This document shows positions 11,415 through 22,808 of a stretch of 64,000 bases of DNA, one piece after another. Source of the DNA: Haliotis asinina (Eukaryota; Mollusca; Gastropoda; Lepetellida; Haliotidae); NCBI RefSeq assembly GCF_037392515.1, contig NC_090291.1, forward strand, positions 14,641,001 to 14,705,000, written 5' to 3'. How positions within the stretch are numbered: position 1 is the first letter of the stretch; every line of letters starts with the position of its first letter. Below the pieces are notes generated by a model. The model was not told where the DNA came from. It saw only the letters and a list, made by a program, of their open reading frames with translations, and searched no databases. Both the position numbers and the translations under genes were made by a program.

Positions 11415-11660
11415 CTTGAACAAAACATTTGTCTTCATTTATATGGCTTTCATGATAAAGTTGCATCAATCATCGCCTACATGGGTAACTCGTTAGGATG
11501 AGAGAGCAACTATAAACTCGGTGGGTCAAGTGGCAGAAAGAGTTGTATACTTCCAAGGGAGTTGAGAATGAAACACGATGTCCTGTTAAGACTGACATCC
11601 AGTGATCGAGGGAATAAATACCAGCGCCTTGAGCATTCACTGGTTGCGTGGATATGTGCA

Positions 11661-13439
11661 ATGCGGACATGTCAACTTTACAGGTTTATCTCCTGTCAGT
11701 TTTTCAATGTGGGCGACTGTAACAAGAAATCTTCTAAGATTATCTCAGGTCATAAAGACCGTCAGTTATCTTAGCTAGGGAAAATATATGATCCATCATA
11801 CACGACTCACCACAGTCCAACGTGTAGGTACCTCTCATGACTGATTTGTGAATATGCTGTCGAATGATCATGGACTGACATAGGAATCGACAAACTTCGT
11901 TTCACGATGCTGACTCCTCTTTATTTTGAATTAGACTCACGTGTTCCTGCTGACAAATTTAGAACTGTGGACAACAAGACTTTCCTTTAGTCTTGGTATC
12001 ACCACCACTAACATAGACAATATTGAAAGCATTCAAAACATCCGATGTCATTTCCTCAGTTGTAGTCGGTGACTGTTCCATCACGTGGAAATAAAAACAT
12101 GGCGTAGACATACTGCGATTCCAAGGATCTCCGTAGAGTGTTGGGCATCATCCCGAGAACAGTAATCTTTTAATAAGAATGTAAATGGAAAAATCTGTGG
12201 AAAGACGTGGTGTGAACAAATGGTTAAAACTCTGGAGTGTTATCGCCATGATTGTGACACATGACTAATCACTTATCACTATTCAGTATGATCAACACTA
12301 TTACATAGGTGTCCTTCTTAAACCTGCAGAAATGTACACAGCTGGCATACACGTTACTGATTCTTTCTGTATCAAATTGATGTGTGTAATTCCTTTACAT
12401 ATGTAGGGCATTGCAGCTCAGATGAACACACATACGCTGGTCAGATGTTCATCATAGCATGACTTGGTCACACTTTCTAGCATCAAAATGACACTGCTTG
12501 ATAATAGTGGGATATCAGCAATCACATTTGGTTACGTTTACATTTGGAGTAAAGAAAAAGACGAAAATTAGCACGTGTGTTCGTTATACCTGGGGTAGAT
12601 CACACGTGAAACAGCCACCGATTTAGTGGCAATATTTTAATTCTTCTGCCAACGAAATTCCTGCAGTAGCATATGCTGCCTACGAGCAATCAGGGTAACT
12701 AACTCTATTATTGCCGACAGCCATCACTTTCCACACTACGTTGCTCTTTAGTTGGATTACATTGGAGGTAAAGGACAAACATTTAAATTAATGAACATTT
12801 TTAATCAATGGGTTTGCACTTCTGTCACAATACATCGACGTCCCTTTATTTGACATTTGACTCCAACGTGACTGCATGGCGGTACAATATTGATGCTCAC
12901 CTGGCTTGAAAAATACAGTGTAATTCCATATGTGAAATTGTAACACATATCTTTTCTGGTTTTCAAGTCATTCAGTTACATATCTTCTCACAAATAATCA
13001 CACGAATATGTAGATTGGATGGAGCTTGGTGAATTGTTTTCTCATTGTACCACAAAATCATTACCGCCACTAGTTTATATGAATTTGGCTGCATTGCCTT
13101 GTACAGGCTGTTGTCACACAGCTAGATGGAATTGTTCCATACAGGTTTCACTAACAAAGAAGCAAGTATTATAGAGTAATCAAAGAAACTCAAAACCTTT
13201 CTCATGCTGAGATCCTAGTGTGGAAGTTGGTGGATAAATTAGACGGGTATACGGATGGCAACTTCTCTTTGTTGTATAATACAACGTTTTGGGGTTACTT
13301 GCCCTTCTCCTGATGATGAAAGGCAGGTTACAAAACATACTATCTACACCAGAACTTACAGGAAGCCAGAGAAGCACACATATATACACCCAGTCACAGA
13401 GGACTGATACTGCAGGATTCGGCTGGAACTGATTTTCAT
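11661..13439. other. Unit-A-specific stretch
   Basis: About 1.8 kb that occupies the place where unit B has the peptide gene's intron, signal exon and promoter. It is AT-rich with no credible gene. The one signal noted is the short knottin-exon relic at 12640-12706. Confidence 0.5.
12640..12706 (-). pseudogene. Possible second knottin-exon relic
   Basis: On the - strand the stretch resembles the end of the peptide exon in unit D: words like 'gctactgcaggaat' followed by 'gttggcag', encoding YCRNFVGR where D has YCRNVVGK. Only about 15 codons are recognisable, so it could be chance, but it lies within a peptide-gene neighbourhood. Confidence 0.35.
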
Positions 13440-14861
13440 ATTATGAAAACATCACCTTCCGAAGTTTCCAAACATTAAGGACTATGTTGACAAACTGACA
13501 TGCTTGTAAAATCCGTTTTGTTTGTAAACACTGCAAAGTTAACAAAATATCCAAAACGCTTGTACAAAATGCTTTGACCCTAATTGAGGAAGCTATGGAA
13601 TCCTAGAAAGGACATTGTCGCGTTGTTGCGTTGTCGCCCTTTCAAAAGAGAAAAGAGGAAAAGAGGCTAAACTATTCAAAACTATGCGAGAACACGATAA
13701 TGTACCTTCTTGGATTCCGTAGGAAGCACATATAAATTTCTTACATCTTGTTGTTACGTCAGTATCACTCTGCTCGTACATTCATCATACGCATTATTGT
13801 TTTAATACTATATACTATAAACTACAGTAACTATATCTCTAAGCACACAGTAATTCCTCATCCATGTCCACAAATAAAGCAAAGCTTCCAACACATCGCT
13901 CTTAAATGAACACATTTACGACCCACTAACATTGACGACCCACTATTTTGACGCAAAATACATACTATGTCACATACACGTGCTTTCAGATGTCCAAGAA
14001 ATTAGCATCTGCTAAAGAACTAATAACTGATTTATAAACAATTTCTTTTCAACGCAATGAGCTGTCAAATATACAGTTTTAATATTGACGAGAACGCCGG
14101 GCAATCATTTGTAGCTAATATTTGTTATGAGGTAAATTCGAATGTGCGTCAGAAGACATGAACTAGGAAAGAAATGCTGAACTGATCACGTGATACACCA
14201 TGTGGCCCGACAAGCACAAGGGCAGGTTTCGGGGCGTTCAGACGGCCCCACAGATATACATAGATAACAATAATATAGGTGGTGTTCATTACAGGTGAGT
14301 GACAGTTATAGTGAGAGACCTTTAAATTTTGAGGTGTCACCTCTTACTTAAAGTTTAAACCAAACGTTTTAGCGCACTAAATATTTCACAATGAATAATT
14401 AAACGTTATACGAATTATTTCACAGAACGTACATGCAGTGTGCTGAACTTCCATTTTCACATCATAGAAGGACGATGTAAATTGACGATTGTAAATTTAT
14501 GGTTATCCTGACAGGAGGTGTCGCCCAATTACAATATGCATGAAAACAAGAATCGGGAATAACCACAGTCAAATTAACCTACATACTTGGTAGCTATGAT
14601 ATTTGTTTGATACATACATGACACCTGGGTCACCCTGACCTGACAAAGTGAAAGGAGGAAGTTAGATGTTGACTGTGGGGTTAAGGTGTACTGTGCGTGG
14701 TGGGGTGCTAATTGTCCAAATACTGTAAGAATCAATCAAACAAAGAGCTATTTCAGTTGCAAAAGAGACCAGTGACAAATCCCGAACATTGGTTTGAGAC
14801 AGGTTGGCTATGGTACATATTTTAGTGGCAGTAGTAAAAGCAGTGAATGAGTGAGTTTATG
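13440..14861. repeat. Segmental duplication block 2, copy A
   Basis: Matches 21499-22808 collinearly, from 'ttatgaaaacatcacc' to 'gaatgagtgagtttatg'. It includes the presumed promoter and 5' exon of TRIM B (14184-14294); the equivalent part of the other copy serves TRIM C. No protein gene lies inside. Confidence 0.9.
14184..14294 (+). promoter_or_regulatory. Putative promoter element and 5' exon of TRIM B
   Basis: The palindrome gatcacgtgat at 14184-14194 contains an E-box (CACGTG). About 100 bp later comes the splice donor gttcattacag|gtgagt at 14294/14295. The same arrangement occurs before TRIM C (22175-22255) and TRIM D (30906-31004). The RING exon begins with its ATG straight after an acceptor, so an upstream non-coding exon is needed, and this is the best candidate. 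The transcription start is not known. Confidence 0.5.
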
Positions 14862-14997
14862 ACACTCTTAACAGTATTGCAGCAATGTCACGACAGGAGA
14901 CACCAGAAACAGAAATCACACAGTGTACCAGAATCTGCAGAATCGAAGGCAAATCTTCGGCGCAAACGCTTTAGCCACTAGACTAAACCACCGCCCG
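14843..14997 (-). mobile_element. tRNA-derived SINE in the 5' intron of TRIM B
   Basis: The reverse strand reads gggcggtggtttagtctagt, a damaged B box, and the usual tail ending in 'ctcactcattcac'. It is more diverged than the copy at 5299-5460. Only its outer ~20 bp are left in the equivalent place in unit C (22790-22808). Confidence 0.75.
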
Positions 14998-15330
14998 TAG
15001 TAGTAGCAGAAGGAGGATTTGTAGTAGTCGCAGCAGCAGCAGTTCGGACAGTTCATATGGCAGCCCATGAAGTTAACCAGCTAATTGGACATGTCAACAA
15101 TTTTCATAACGCCCTGTATACGAACATGTATCAGAAAATACACAATTTGTGTCTCAGATAGGCTTATTGACCATTAGCAAGTCTCTGAATCATATTTCAG
15201 ACATTCCATGGTGTGATTTTCGTGTTGGGAATGACTTCTTTACGTCTAGTCACGGACTAGGGGCAATATTAGTAGTATTGGTAGTAGAGGCAGATAAACA
15301 ATAGTGGTGGTGGTGGTGTTAGTGGTGGTG
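14998..15330. repeat. AGT/AGC-rich low-complexity DNA
   Basis: Short runs of tag/cag triplets at 14998-15050 and 15265-15330 lie in the presumed 5' intron of TRIM B. Related triplet repeats lie at the same place in units C (24850-24905) and D (31335-31715). The open frame beginning at 15304 (VVVVLVVVVQ) is an artefact of this repeat joined to the RING exon. Confidence 0.7.
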
Positions 15331-15465
15331 GTACAAGAAGAACAAGAAGAAGAACTTGAAAGGGATGGTATTAGTAATAGAGACCGAGTAGCAGCAGCAA
15401 AGTATTGGTGGCATGTAGTCAATTTCAGTCATTCCAGTTGTGTCACGTCTTTTCACTTGTTTCAG

Positions 15466-17840
15466 ATGGCGACTGCAAAGAAGCTAACAGACAACTATCT
15501 AACCTGTGTCATTTGTACAGAAGTGTTTCTAGACCCTGTCACACTTCAGTGTAATCACACATTCTGCAAGTCCTGTCTGCTGGAATACACCAAAACACAG
15601 TTTGAAGCAATACAAGCCAAGTTCATCCCATGTCCTTCCTGTAGACAGAGGACGAAGGTGACCAACCCTGGCAGTCCAGTAGAGGAATGGGTCAGTCCTC
15701 TGAAGCCAAGCCACGTCGTACAGAGTCTGATGGATGATTTTGGACCAGTTACGAAAGGTGAATGCTTCATTGTATATATGTTATATGTCTTCCAGCGTAG
15801 AGATACTTTTATCAGTTGTTTCCTGTAACGTATTATTTCATTTATAGCTCAAAGTCTGCAGGTGATTTGATTTTTACCAGGACATCTGGATTATTTTCAA
15901 GGGGGGACAATATATCGTATCCGACAAAAACGAGGCATAATGATATGAGTGTTATGAACGTTTCACTGAACAGGTCACTTTAGAATTGATCTCCAAGCAA
16001 CCATGCTTGTAAGAGACCAGTTGGACAATCATTTTCCAGTTAAGTTGATGCTATGATATCAATCACTCGATAAATGACTCACCGCCATCAGATAGCTGGA
16101 CTGTTTTTGAATATTTACCAACAAACATGTCTGACATCTAAGTGACCAATCAACAATCATGTGTATAACACCCGTGTCATTACCGCGTAACAAATATTAT
16201 CTTCAGCCCCGGAGACTAGAGAATGCAGTATCTGCAGAAAACAGCAGAGACAGACCCCAGCAACATCATGGTGCTCCTCTTGCGACTCGCTGTTCTGTGA
16301 CGGTTGCTTGAACATACATGGAGAGGGGCTGTTTTCTCGGGATCATGAAGTAGTCGAATTAGCTGAATCCCCCAACTTCAAAATGACACCAAAGCGTCAA
16401 TTCAAGTGCAAACATCACGTATCCAAACAGATAGAGCTCTTCTGCAAAGATTGCAAGATGGCCATATGTACGATATGCTGCAGTATAAACCACAGGAATT
16501 GTAATGAAGTTGATACCATTGAGAATATGAACCCTGAAGTTAAAGAACAGCTGACAAAACGGACAAAGGAGCTAAATGTCAGAATCGGAAACATTAAGCA
16601 TGGCATTTCTGTCAGGAAAAAGCAAGATGACGACTTCAGAAACACGATAGAGAATGCTAAATATCAGATCGGAAATGTACGAGCGAAAGCGGTAGAATTA
16701 ATAATGAAGAAAGAAAAACAACTTCTAAATGATGTTGATCAGTCGTGTGCTCCATACATACACCTAATAAAAACAGACATACAGTGTAAGGAGATGAAAC
16801 TTCAGCGATACCAGCAGCAGTATGACGTCACTGTCAATGCTGTGAACTCCAGCCGTGAGATGGACATGTATGCCCTCTATGAGTCCATGGATGAGGCGTT
16901 TACAGAGAACAGGGGAAAACACACGGACAACATGCCAGCACCAGCACAGGTCGTATTCACACACAACATGGACAAACTGAGTAAAGCAGTTGATGAACTT
17001 CATCTGGGCGATGTTAGCATCGTCCAAGACGTGTTTGATCCTGAATCTGTCCCTGCCTTATATCAGACCATTTACTGTAAGAGAGGACGGGACAGTGAAC
17101 ATTCAGGACTGAGTGACGTTACAGTGTTGACTGTTGATGGTGTAAAGGTTCTTGTGGTTGTTGATTGTGATAACAACAGACTTCACACATACTATACACA
17201 CGACATACAGTGTCCTAAATACTTTCAACTTTCTAACACACCTTGGAGAATAACTCAGCTACCCAAAAACCAGGTAGCTGTTAGTGTTCCAGACAGTAAG
17301 GAAATTGTTACCGTGAAGGTTTACCCAGATCCTGTAATACTCTCAACTATCGAAACAAACTACCCTTACTACGGTCTAGCCTGTCTGAGTCCTTCACGGT
17401 TGGTGGCAGGTGCAACAGGTACGACTGACATACTGGATATGAACGGTGTTGTGTTGAAATCTTTCAACATCCGGAAGGTATCTACTCCCTCCTATGTCCA
17501 TGTCACCGGTAATCAGAACCTGATAGTCAGTCATGGTTTAACAAAGTCCCTTGTATCTGTGACAAGAAGTGGAAAAGCTGTTTTCACCTACACTCCCACA
17601 GGGGACAGATCTCTGAAGTGTCCTCGAGGCATCACATCAACCAACACTGGAGACATCCTGTTTGCAGACAGAGACTCTAACAAGGTGATTCAGCTGACAG
17701 AGTCTGGGCAGTTTGTCAGTGACGTTCTCACAGCACAGGATGGTATTGACTCTCCCCGTGGAATATGTACGGACACAAATGGCTTCTTGTACGTCACCTC
17801 TGGTAACTGTGTTAAAGTATTCAAACTTGATAGACACTGA
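15466..17840 (+). CDS. TRIM-type RING/B-box/coiled-coil/NHL-like protein (unit B)
   Basis: Two coding exons, 15466-15757 and 16207-17840 (donor acgaaag|gtgaat, acceptor tatcttcag|cc; phase 1), give 641 aa. The C3HC4 RING has C14, C17, C29, H31, C34, C37, C56 and C59. B-box 1 spans about 104-144 (C104, C107, C120, C123, C128, C131, H135, H144). B-box 2 spans about 165-196 (C165, H168, C177, C180, C185, C188, H193 and an unusual final C196). A coiled coil covers roughly 200-330 (e.g. 'KRTKELNVRIGNIKHG'). From about 400 to the end lie NHL-like beta-propeller blades ('CPRGITSTNTGDILFADRDS'). This layout matches TRIM2/3/56/71-like proteins, which are E3 ubiquitin ligases acting in the cytosol. The ATG was chosen because it is conserved in all four copies and abuts the acceptor tttcag. 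The target and role are unknown; innate immunity is a reasonable guess since such genes are expanded in molluscs. Confidence 0.93.
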
Positions 17841-19157
17841 TTTTCAAGACTGACATTGCTTCAACGTTTGCTCGGCTGTTTCGTCTGGTGATATAGATGC
17901 TCATCCAAATGTGATTTAAAAGACCTTACATATTTCAGTATTGAATTTGCGTACTGTCACACACGAAGCGTAAGAACGTATTAATTAAAAAGAGAAAGTG
18001 TTCTAACACTTGTTTGGTCGTTCCGTGACAGAGCCCAACTGTGAAAGTGTGTTCAGTGTGCGGGTTTAGCGTTGGTTTTAATGTTACACGATCAGCCAGT
18101 ATATGATCCAAATGAATGTTTACCTTTGCGTAACATATATACATATTCATATTTGATTAAAAAGACTGAACGTCTTCCAGTATTACTGAGACGTATGGGT
18201 ATTGTCACACATGGAACGTCCATGCATGGTAAAACTGAACCAAATATGTCACTACATATGTTTGGTGACATTAGACCCAGAACTGTACTGCAACCCGACT
18301 AAGAGATGCCGGGTTAATCACAGAGTGAGAGATTTCAAGTGGCTAATGAGTTACAGTCAGTTACCTCTGTGTGGAACATGTGCTTTTCCCAAGGTAATAG
18401 CTCCATCACTGTGTAGTCCTTTTAAAGTAATGATTTGCGATTGTGAGGAACATCAGAAAAATTATAGTACACATGACAGACATTTGAGTCAATGAACGTG
18501 AGACAAGTCTTTGTCGTGTTAAGCTCACAATGATAACAGTGATATCATTTCGCCGATTACAGACACAGTTGTAAAACTGTTGACCCCGACACTGACCTTC
18601 ATGGGGGAAGCAACAGTGGATTTCCTTGTGCATACTCTTAGTATTTTCTCCTCAGATATTTTCTAACCGATGAACTATTTGTTAATGCTTGAAACAGTCA
18701 AACTTGACAAGTGTTAAAACTTTAATAATCGTTATGTCGTAGGGCTTCATTCTTTTCATTGTGGATTCATGCACATCCTCTATCAAACAGGTTCTTGTGA
18801 CGTGGTGCATGCCGAGTTACATACTATCAAAAGTTGTGTTAAGAAAGGACCCGATCAAGGGAGGTAATTCACAGCTTCATGTTCCATACATGATGAGGAA
18901 AAGTGAACTCGTAGGCTGCGTTCTAACTTCGATAATGATGCTGAAAAGGCGACAGTATCAATTGTGTGACATTTTACCGTGCATGTCGGGAACTTGTGTC
19001 CGGGCTGAATTTGAAATTTGGAAAGTGAATCTATTATTTTCAAGCCCTTTGTCTGAATTCTTATCAGGAGGTAACACAAGTAACATCACATTTTCTTACA
19101 TTCTTACGTTAAATCTTGTTGCTTTTTCGTTTTTCTTGTGTCGTTCTTGATGCTTGT

Positions 19158-19350
19158 TTTTCTTTTATTTAACGCCGCACGCAGCAATATTCCCGCTATG
19201 TGGCATCGTGCTGTAAATAATCACGTCTGAACCAAACAAGCCTGTGATCAACATCATAAGCATCTATCTACCTGACATCCCCATCCCGTCAACCACCTTT
19301 TGCAAGAATCATGCCTTGGGTTGCTGAAGACCAGTTCTAACCTGGATCGT
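19158..19350 (+). mobile_element. R2 dispersed repeat, old copy (B)
   Basis: Same insertion as 10741-10910. It keeps more of the R2 start ('tttaacgccgcacgcagcaa', then 'tattcccgctatgtggca'). Confidence 0.75.
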
Positions 19351-19618
19351 TATTTAAATGATTTTGGTTCATGAAGTGTTTTGTTAGAAATCAGCCTTGT
19401 TTAGTATTGAACAATTTGGATCGTTCTGTAGACATACAACTTCAGTATTATTAATATGAGCACTTGCTTGATAACAGTGTTAGCAACTACATTCAAACAT
19501 AGCTCGTGTTAACAGTAATGAAGTTGTGTATGCATAGAACACTCCCTTGTTGGTGATGAAAAAAGGTTCTAAATATTACTCAACAATGTTTCTGTTTACA
19601 ACACACGACAGTTTTATG

Positions 19619-19624
19619 TTTATT
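19619..19624 (-). terminator. Polyadenylation signal of peptide gene B
   Basis: AATAAA on the - strand, 33 bp beyond the stop codon of the cysteine-rich peptide gene. A matching signal lies at the same place in copy D (36022-36027). Confidence 0.6.
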
Positions 19625-19656
19625 GACTTGAAGATACAGTAGATTTTTACACTCCG

Positions 19657-20632
19657 TTATCTGCCAACAATATTCACACAGTAACCGTACATGCCACCTC
19701 CGGTGACACGGCAAACCATCTCTCCGCAACAGGGTCGGGCACCCCCGGGGTAACCAGGGTAACTACCACCGGGGTAACCAGTGTAACTGCCTCCAGGGTA
19801 ACCGCCGTTCATTTCTCTTCGGATACATGACCTTCCCAGGGGAGCACACTTGAACAAAACATTTGTCTTCATTTATATGGCTTTCATGATAAAGTTGCAT
19901 CAATCATCGCCTACATGGGTAACTCGTTAGGATGAGAGAGCCACTATAAACTCGGTGTGCCAAGTGGCAGAAAGAGTTGTATACTCCCAAGGGAGTTGAG
20001 ATTGAAACACGATGTGCTGTTGAGACTGACATCCAGTGGTCGAGGGAATAAATACCAGCGCCTTGAGCATTCACTGGTTGCGTGGATATGTGCGTTATAT
20101 ACATATTCTACATCCTATGCTGAGTTCAACATATAGCAGAGCGTCAAACAAACAGAGAGCGAAAGATAGAGACACACGGACCAATAGAACCGCCCTTACT
20201 TTAGTGTGCTGATTTGTGGCAAACAAGAAGCATGTGACCGTTTGTTCAAATCCTTTTTCGTCTCTTACGTATAGTTCTAGATTTCGCAGTACCATACTCG
20301 TGCCCGGGGACTCCTGCTCGTGTGTCGACCTTTCCGCCCTCCCGAATGAAGCTGTCTCTCGAATGCTCAGTCATTTTGTAAATACTGCAGATATACTGAC
20401 CTGTTTGTCATCATATCGTAAAGACTAAATATCACGTATGAAGAAACTCATGTATTCCGCTTCAGTTAACTGTCAACAAGATTTATCCACTGATAAAACC
20501 GTTACTTGGCAACTGGGATTTTACGGACAAATAGCATTACGTTGATGTCACCCTGCTATTATCTCTTACCCCTAACTGAGCGGATATTCCAGCCAACAGA
20601 GACACAAGGACAAACACAGCTAGGACCTTCAT
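19657..20632 (-). CDS. Secreted knottin-like peptide with Gly-Tyr-Pro repeat loop (copy B)
   Basis: Two coding exons on the - strand: 20632-20570 (21 codons) and 19848-19657 (63 codons plus stop), joined in phase 0. The donor is GGG|GTAAGAG and the acceptor TTGTTCAAG|TGT. The product is 84 aa. Exon 1 is a clear signal peptide (MKVLAVFVLVSLLAG), with cleavage likely after ISA, before QLG. The mature part has six cysteines, C22, C29, C61, C62, C67 and C78, in the order C-x6-C-x31-CC-x4-C-x10-C, which is the arrangement of inhibitor-cystine-knot (knottin) peptides. The second loop is unusually long and made of 8-residue Gly/Tyr/Pro repeats (YPGGSYTG, YPGGSYPG). An acceptor (ttctccacag) stands 2 bp before the ATG, so a 5' exon is expected; see 20938. 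The peptide is secreted. Its function is unknown: defence peptide, mucus or matrix component are all possible, and I do not call it a toxin. Confidence 0.82.
20480..20569 (-). pseudogene. Decayed exon-like block in the peptide gene B intron
   Basis: Homologous at the DNA level to 36670-36755 in copy D, where a cysteine pattern like the end of the mature peptide can be read. Here only scattered identities remain ('gttgccaagtaacgg', 'cttgttgacag'). It is a fossil. Confidence 0.4.
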
Positions 20633-20937
20633 ACCTGTGGAGAAAAACGCATCTCTAAATTAGTTTATAATTGACATTATCTTTTCAATAAACATTGTAT
20701 CATTAGTATGTGAGTGATTCATTTGTAAGTAACGCAGTAATACACTCGCTTCATACGAAAACAGTAGTTCATGCGGTCAAAGAGTTTATTATTACGAACT
20801 AAAAAGTAAGCATTCCCTCCTTTGACGGGATAAACAATACGTGTTCCATTTTATAAGTCTATGATGCTTGTATAAACCGGTTCATACACTGTTCTTACTT
20901 TAACATTGCAAAAGGGAAGAATGGAACGAACACTTAC

Positions 20938-21010
20938 CTTTAAGGTATTGCTGCTTTCGGTTCCACGTTCAGAATGTCCATGCTCTGTTCCAGGAACTCT
21001 TTTAAGCAAA
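20938..21010 (-). promoter_or_regulatory. Core promoter and 5' non-coding exon of peptide gene B
   Basis: On the - strand a TATA-like GCTTAAAAGAG (about 20998-21008) precedes about 60 bp ending in the donor CTTAAAG|GTAAGTG at 20938/20937. The whole block aligns with unit D (37496-37570), where the box reads GCATAAAAGCG and the donor CACAA|GTAAGTG. Position relative to the acceptor just before the ATG fits a short untranslated exon 1. Confidence 0.6.
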
Positions 21011-21498
21011 GCGCTATCTCATCCCCATGTCAACCTAGGGCTATCGTCATCCTCATTAACATCATTTATCAGCTGATGATGTCAGGGAGATATCAGATAC
21101 TGCGACCCAGGTTCGTGTCAGATGGTATCATATTAGATTGATGGCCACATCTGTACAAGTCAAAACTAACGTACCTGAACACAATGTCAAAGTGAAGCTA
21201 TGATATCAAGTGCATGCCCGCACACGAAGGTGTAAACCGCTGATGTAGCTGTAGTAGTAGCAGCAGTATTGTATCTCTGCGACGTCAGTCTGTAGGAAAC
21301 AACTAGGCAAACAAGTGGATGACGTTATTTAGAACGGTAAATGGCTATATTTGTAATAAATACATTTCACATCGTCTTGTCTCTAAAGAACAAATATATG
21401 CGGCTCGGTGACGAGATCACATTTCAACAGATAAAAAGACTTCTTAACATTTTTTCCAATAATTCATGTAGGATATATTGATGCCCAATCGTGCTCAA

Positions 21499-22808
21499 AT
21501 TATGAAAACACCACCTTCCGAAGTTTTCGAATATTACGGACTATGCTGACAAAATGACATGCTTGTAAAATCCGTTTTGTTTGTAAACACTGTACAGTCA
21601 TCAACAAAATATCCAAAATGCTTGTACAATATGTAGAATGATTTGACCCTAATTGAGGAAGCCTAGAAAGGACATTGTCGGACATTGACATTGTTGAGGC
21701 TAAACTATTCAAAGCGCGACAATGCGAGAACGTCATAACGTCCCTTCTTGGATTCCATAGGAAGCACATATAAATATTCTTACATCTTGTTGTTACGTCA
21801 GTATCACTCTGCTCATATATTCATCATACGCATTATTATTTTAGTACTGTATACTATAAACTACTATATATCTAAGCACACAGTAATTCCTCATCCATGT
21901 TCTCAACACAATGCTATACATGAACACATCTATGACCCACTAACAATGCATTGTGACAAAAAATACATACTGTGTCACATACACGAGCTTTCAGATGTTC
22001 AAGAAATTAGTATCTGCTAAAGAACTTACAATTGATTAATAAACATTTTCTTTTCAACGCAATGAGCTGTCAAATATACAGTTTTAATATTGACGAGAAC
22101 ACCTGGTAATGATTTTAATGAGGTAAATTCGAATGTGCGTCAGAAGATATGAAGTAAAAACAGAAATGCTCAATGATCACGTGATTGCCGATAAGCACAA
22201 GGGCAGTCCCACAGATATACAAGCATAACGATCATATAGGTGGTGTTCATTACAGGTGAGTCACAGTTATAGTATGAGAACTTTAAATTTTATTTGAATT
22301 TTAAATCAAACGTTTTAGCGCACTAAATATTTCAAAATGAACAATTAAATGTTATACGAACTATTTCACAGAACGTACGTATAGAGTGCTGAGCTTTCAT
22401 TTTCACATCATAGAAGGACGATGTAAATTGACGTCTTATGGTTACCATGACAGAAGGTGTCGCCCAATTACAATATGCATGAAAACAAGCATCGGGAATA
22501 ACCACAGTCAAATTAACCTACATACTTGGTGGCTAGGATATTTGTTTGATACATACATGACACCTGGGTCACCCTGACCTGACAAAGTGAAAGGAGGAAC
22601 TTAGATGTTGACTGTGGGGTTAAGGTGCACTGTGCGTGGTGGGGTGCTAATTCTCCAAATACTGTAAGAATCAATCACACAAAGAGCTATTTCAGTTGCA
22701 AAAGAGACCTGTGACAAATCCAGAACATGTCGTGTTTGGTTTGAGACAGGTTGGCTATGGTACATATTTTAGTGGCAGTAGTAAAAGCAGTGAATGAGTG
22801 AGTTTATG
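21499..22808. repeat. Segmental duplication block 2, copy B
   Basis: Partner of 13440-14861. It carries the putative promoter and 5' exon of TRIM C. It ends within the first ~20 bp of a SINE, where an insertion specific to unit C begins. Confidence 0.9.
22175..22255 (+). promoter_or_regulatory. Putative promoter element and 5' exon of TRIM C
   Basis: The palindrome gatcacgtgat (22175-22185) is followed by a donor, gttcattacag|gtgagt, at 22255/22256. It is the duplicate of the block before TRIM B, with about 30 bp less between palindrome and donor. Confidence 0.5.

Larger units (their letters stand above)
8671..11660. repeat. Segmental duplication block 1, copy A
   Basis: Matches 17154-20095 collinearly over the TRIM 3' end, its downstream region, an R2 repeat and the mature exon of the cysteine-rich peptide gene. 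Similarity stops abruptly at 'gcgtggatatgtgc' (11660 and 20095). Between 9322 and 10740 it holds only downstream or intergenic sequence. A ~76-aa open frame at 9686-9916 recurs in the other copy but looks like chance. Confidence 0.9.
17154..20095. repeat. Segmental duplication block 1, copy B
   Basis: Partner of 8671-11660. It includes the TRIM B propeller end, about 1.3 kb of downstream sequence without a recognised gene (17841-19157), the R2 copy and the mature exon of peptide gene B. The two copies differ by scattered substitutions and short indels. Confidence 0.9.
20096..21498. other. Peptide gene B upstream region
   Basis: Absent from unit A but related to 36440-37750 in unit D. On the - strand it holds the intron, signal exon, 5' intron and promoter of peptide gene B. 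The part from about 21100 to 21498 has nothing further recognised. Confidence 0.6.

Noticed and set aside
9686-18302. ~76-aa open frame present in both duplicated blocks (9686-9916 and 18072-18302)
   Set aside because: The blocks are highly similar DNA, so a shared frame is expected. There is no domain or signal peptide, and the two ends differ.
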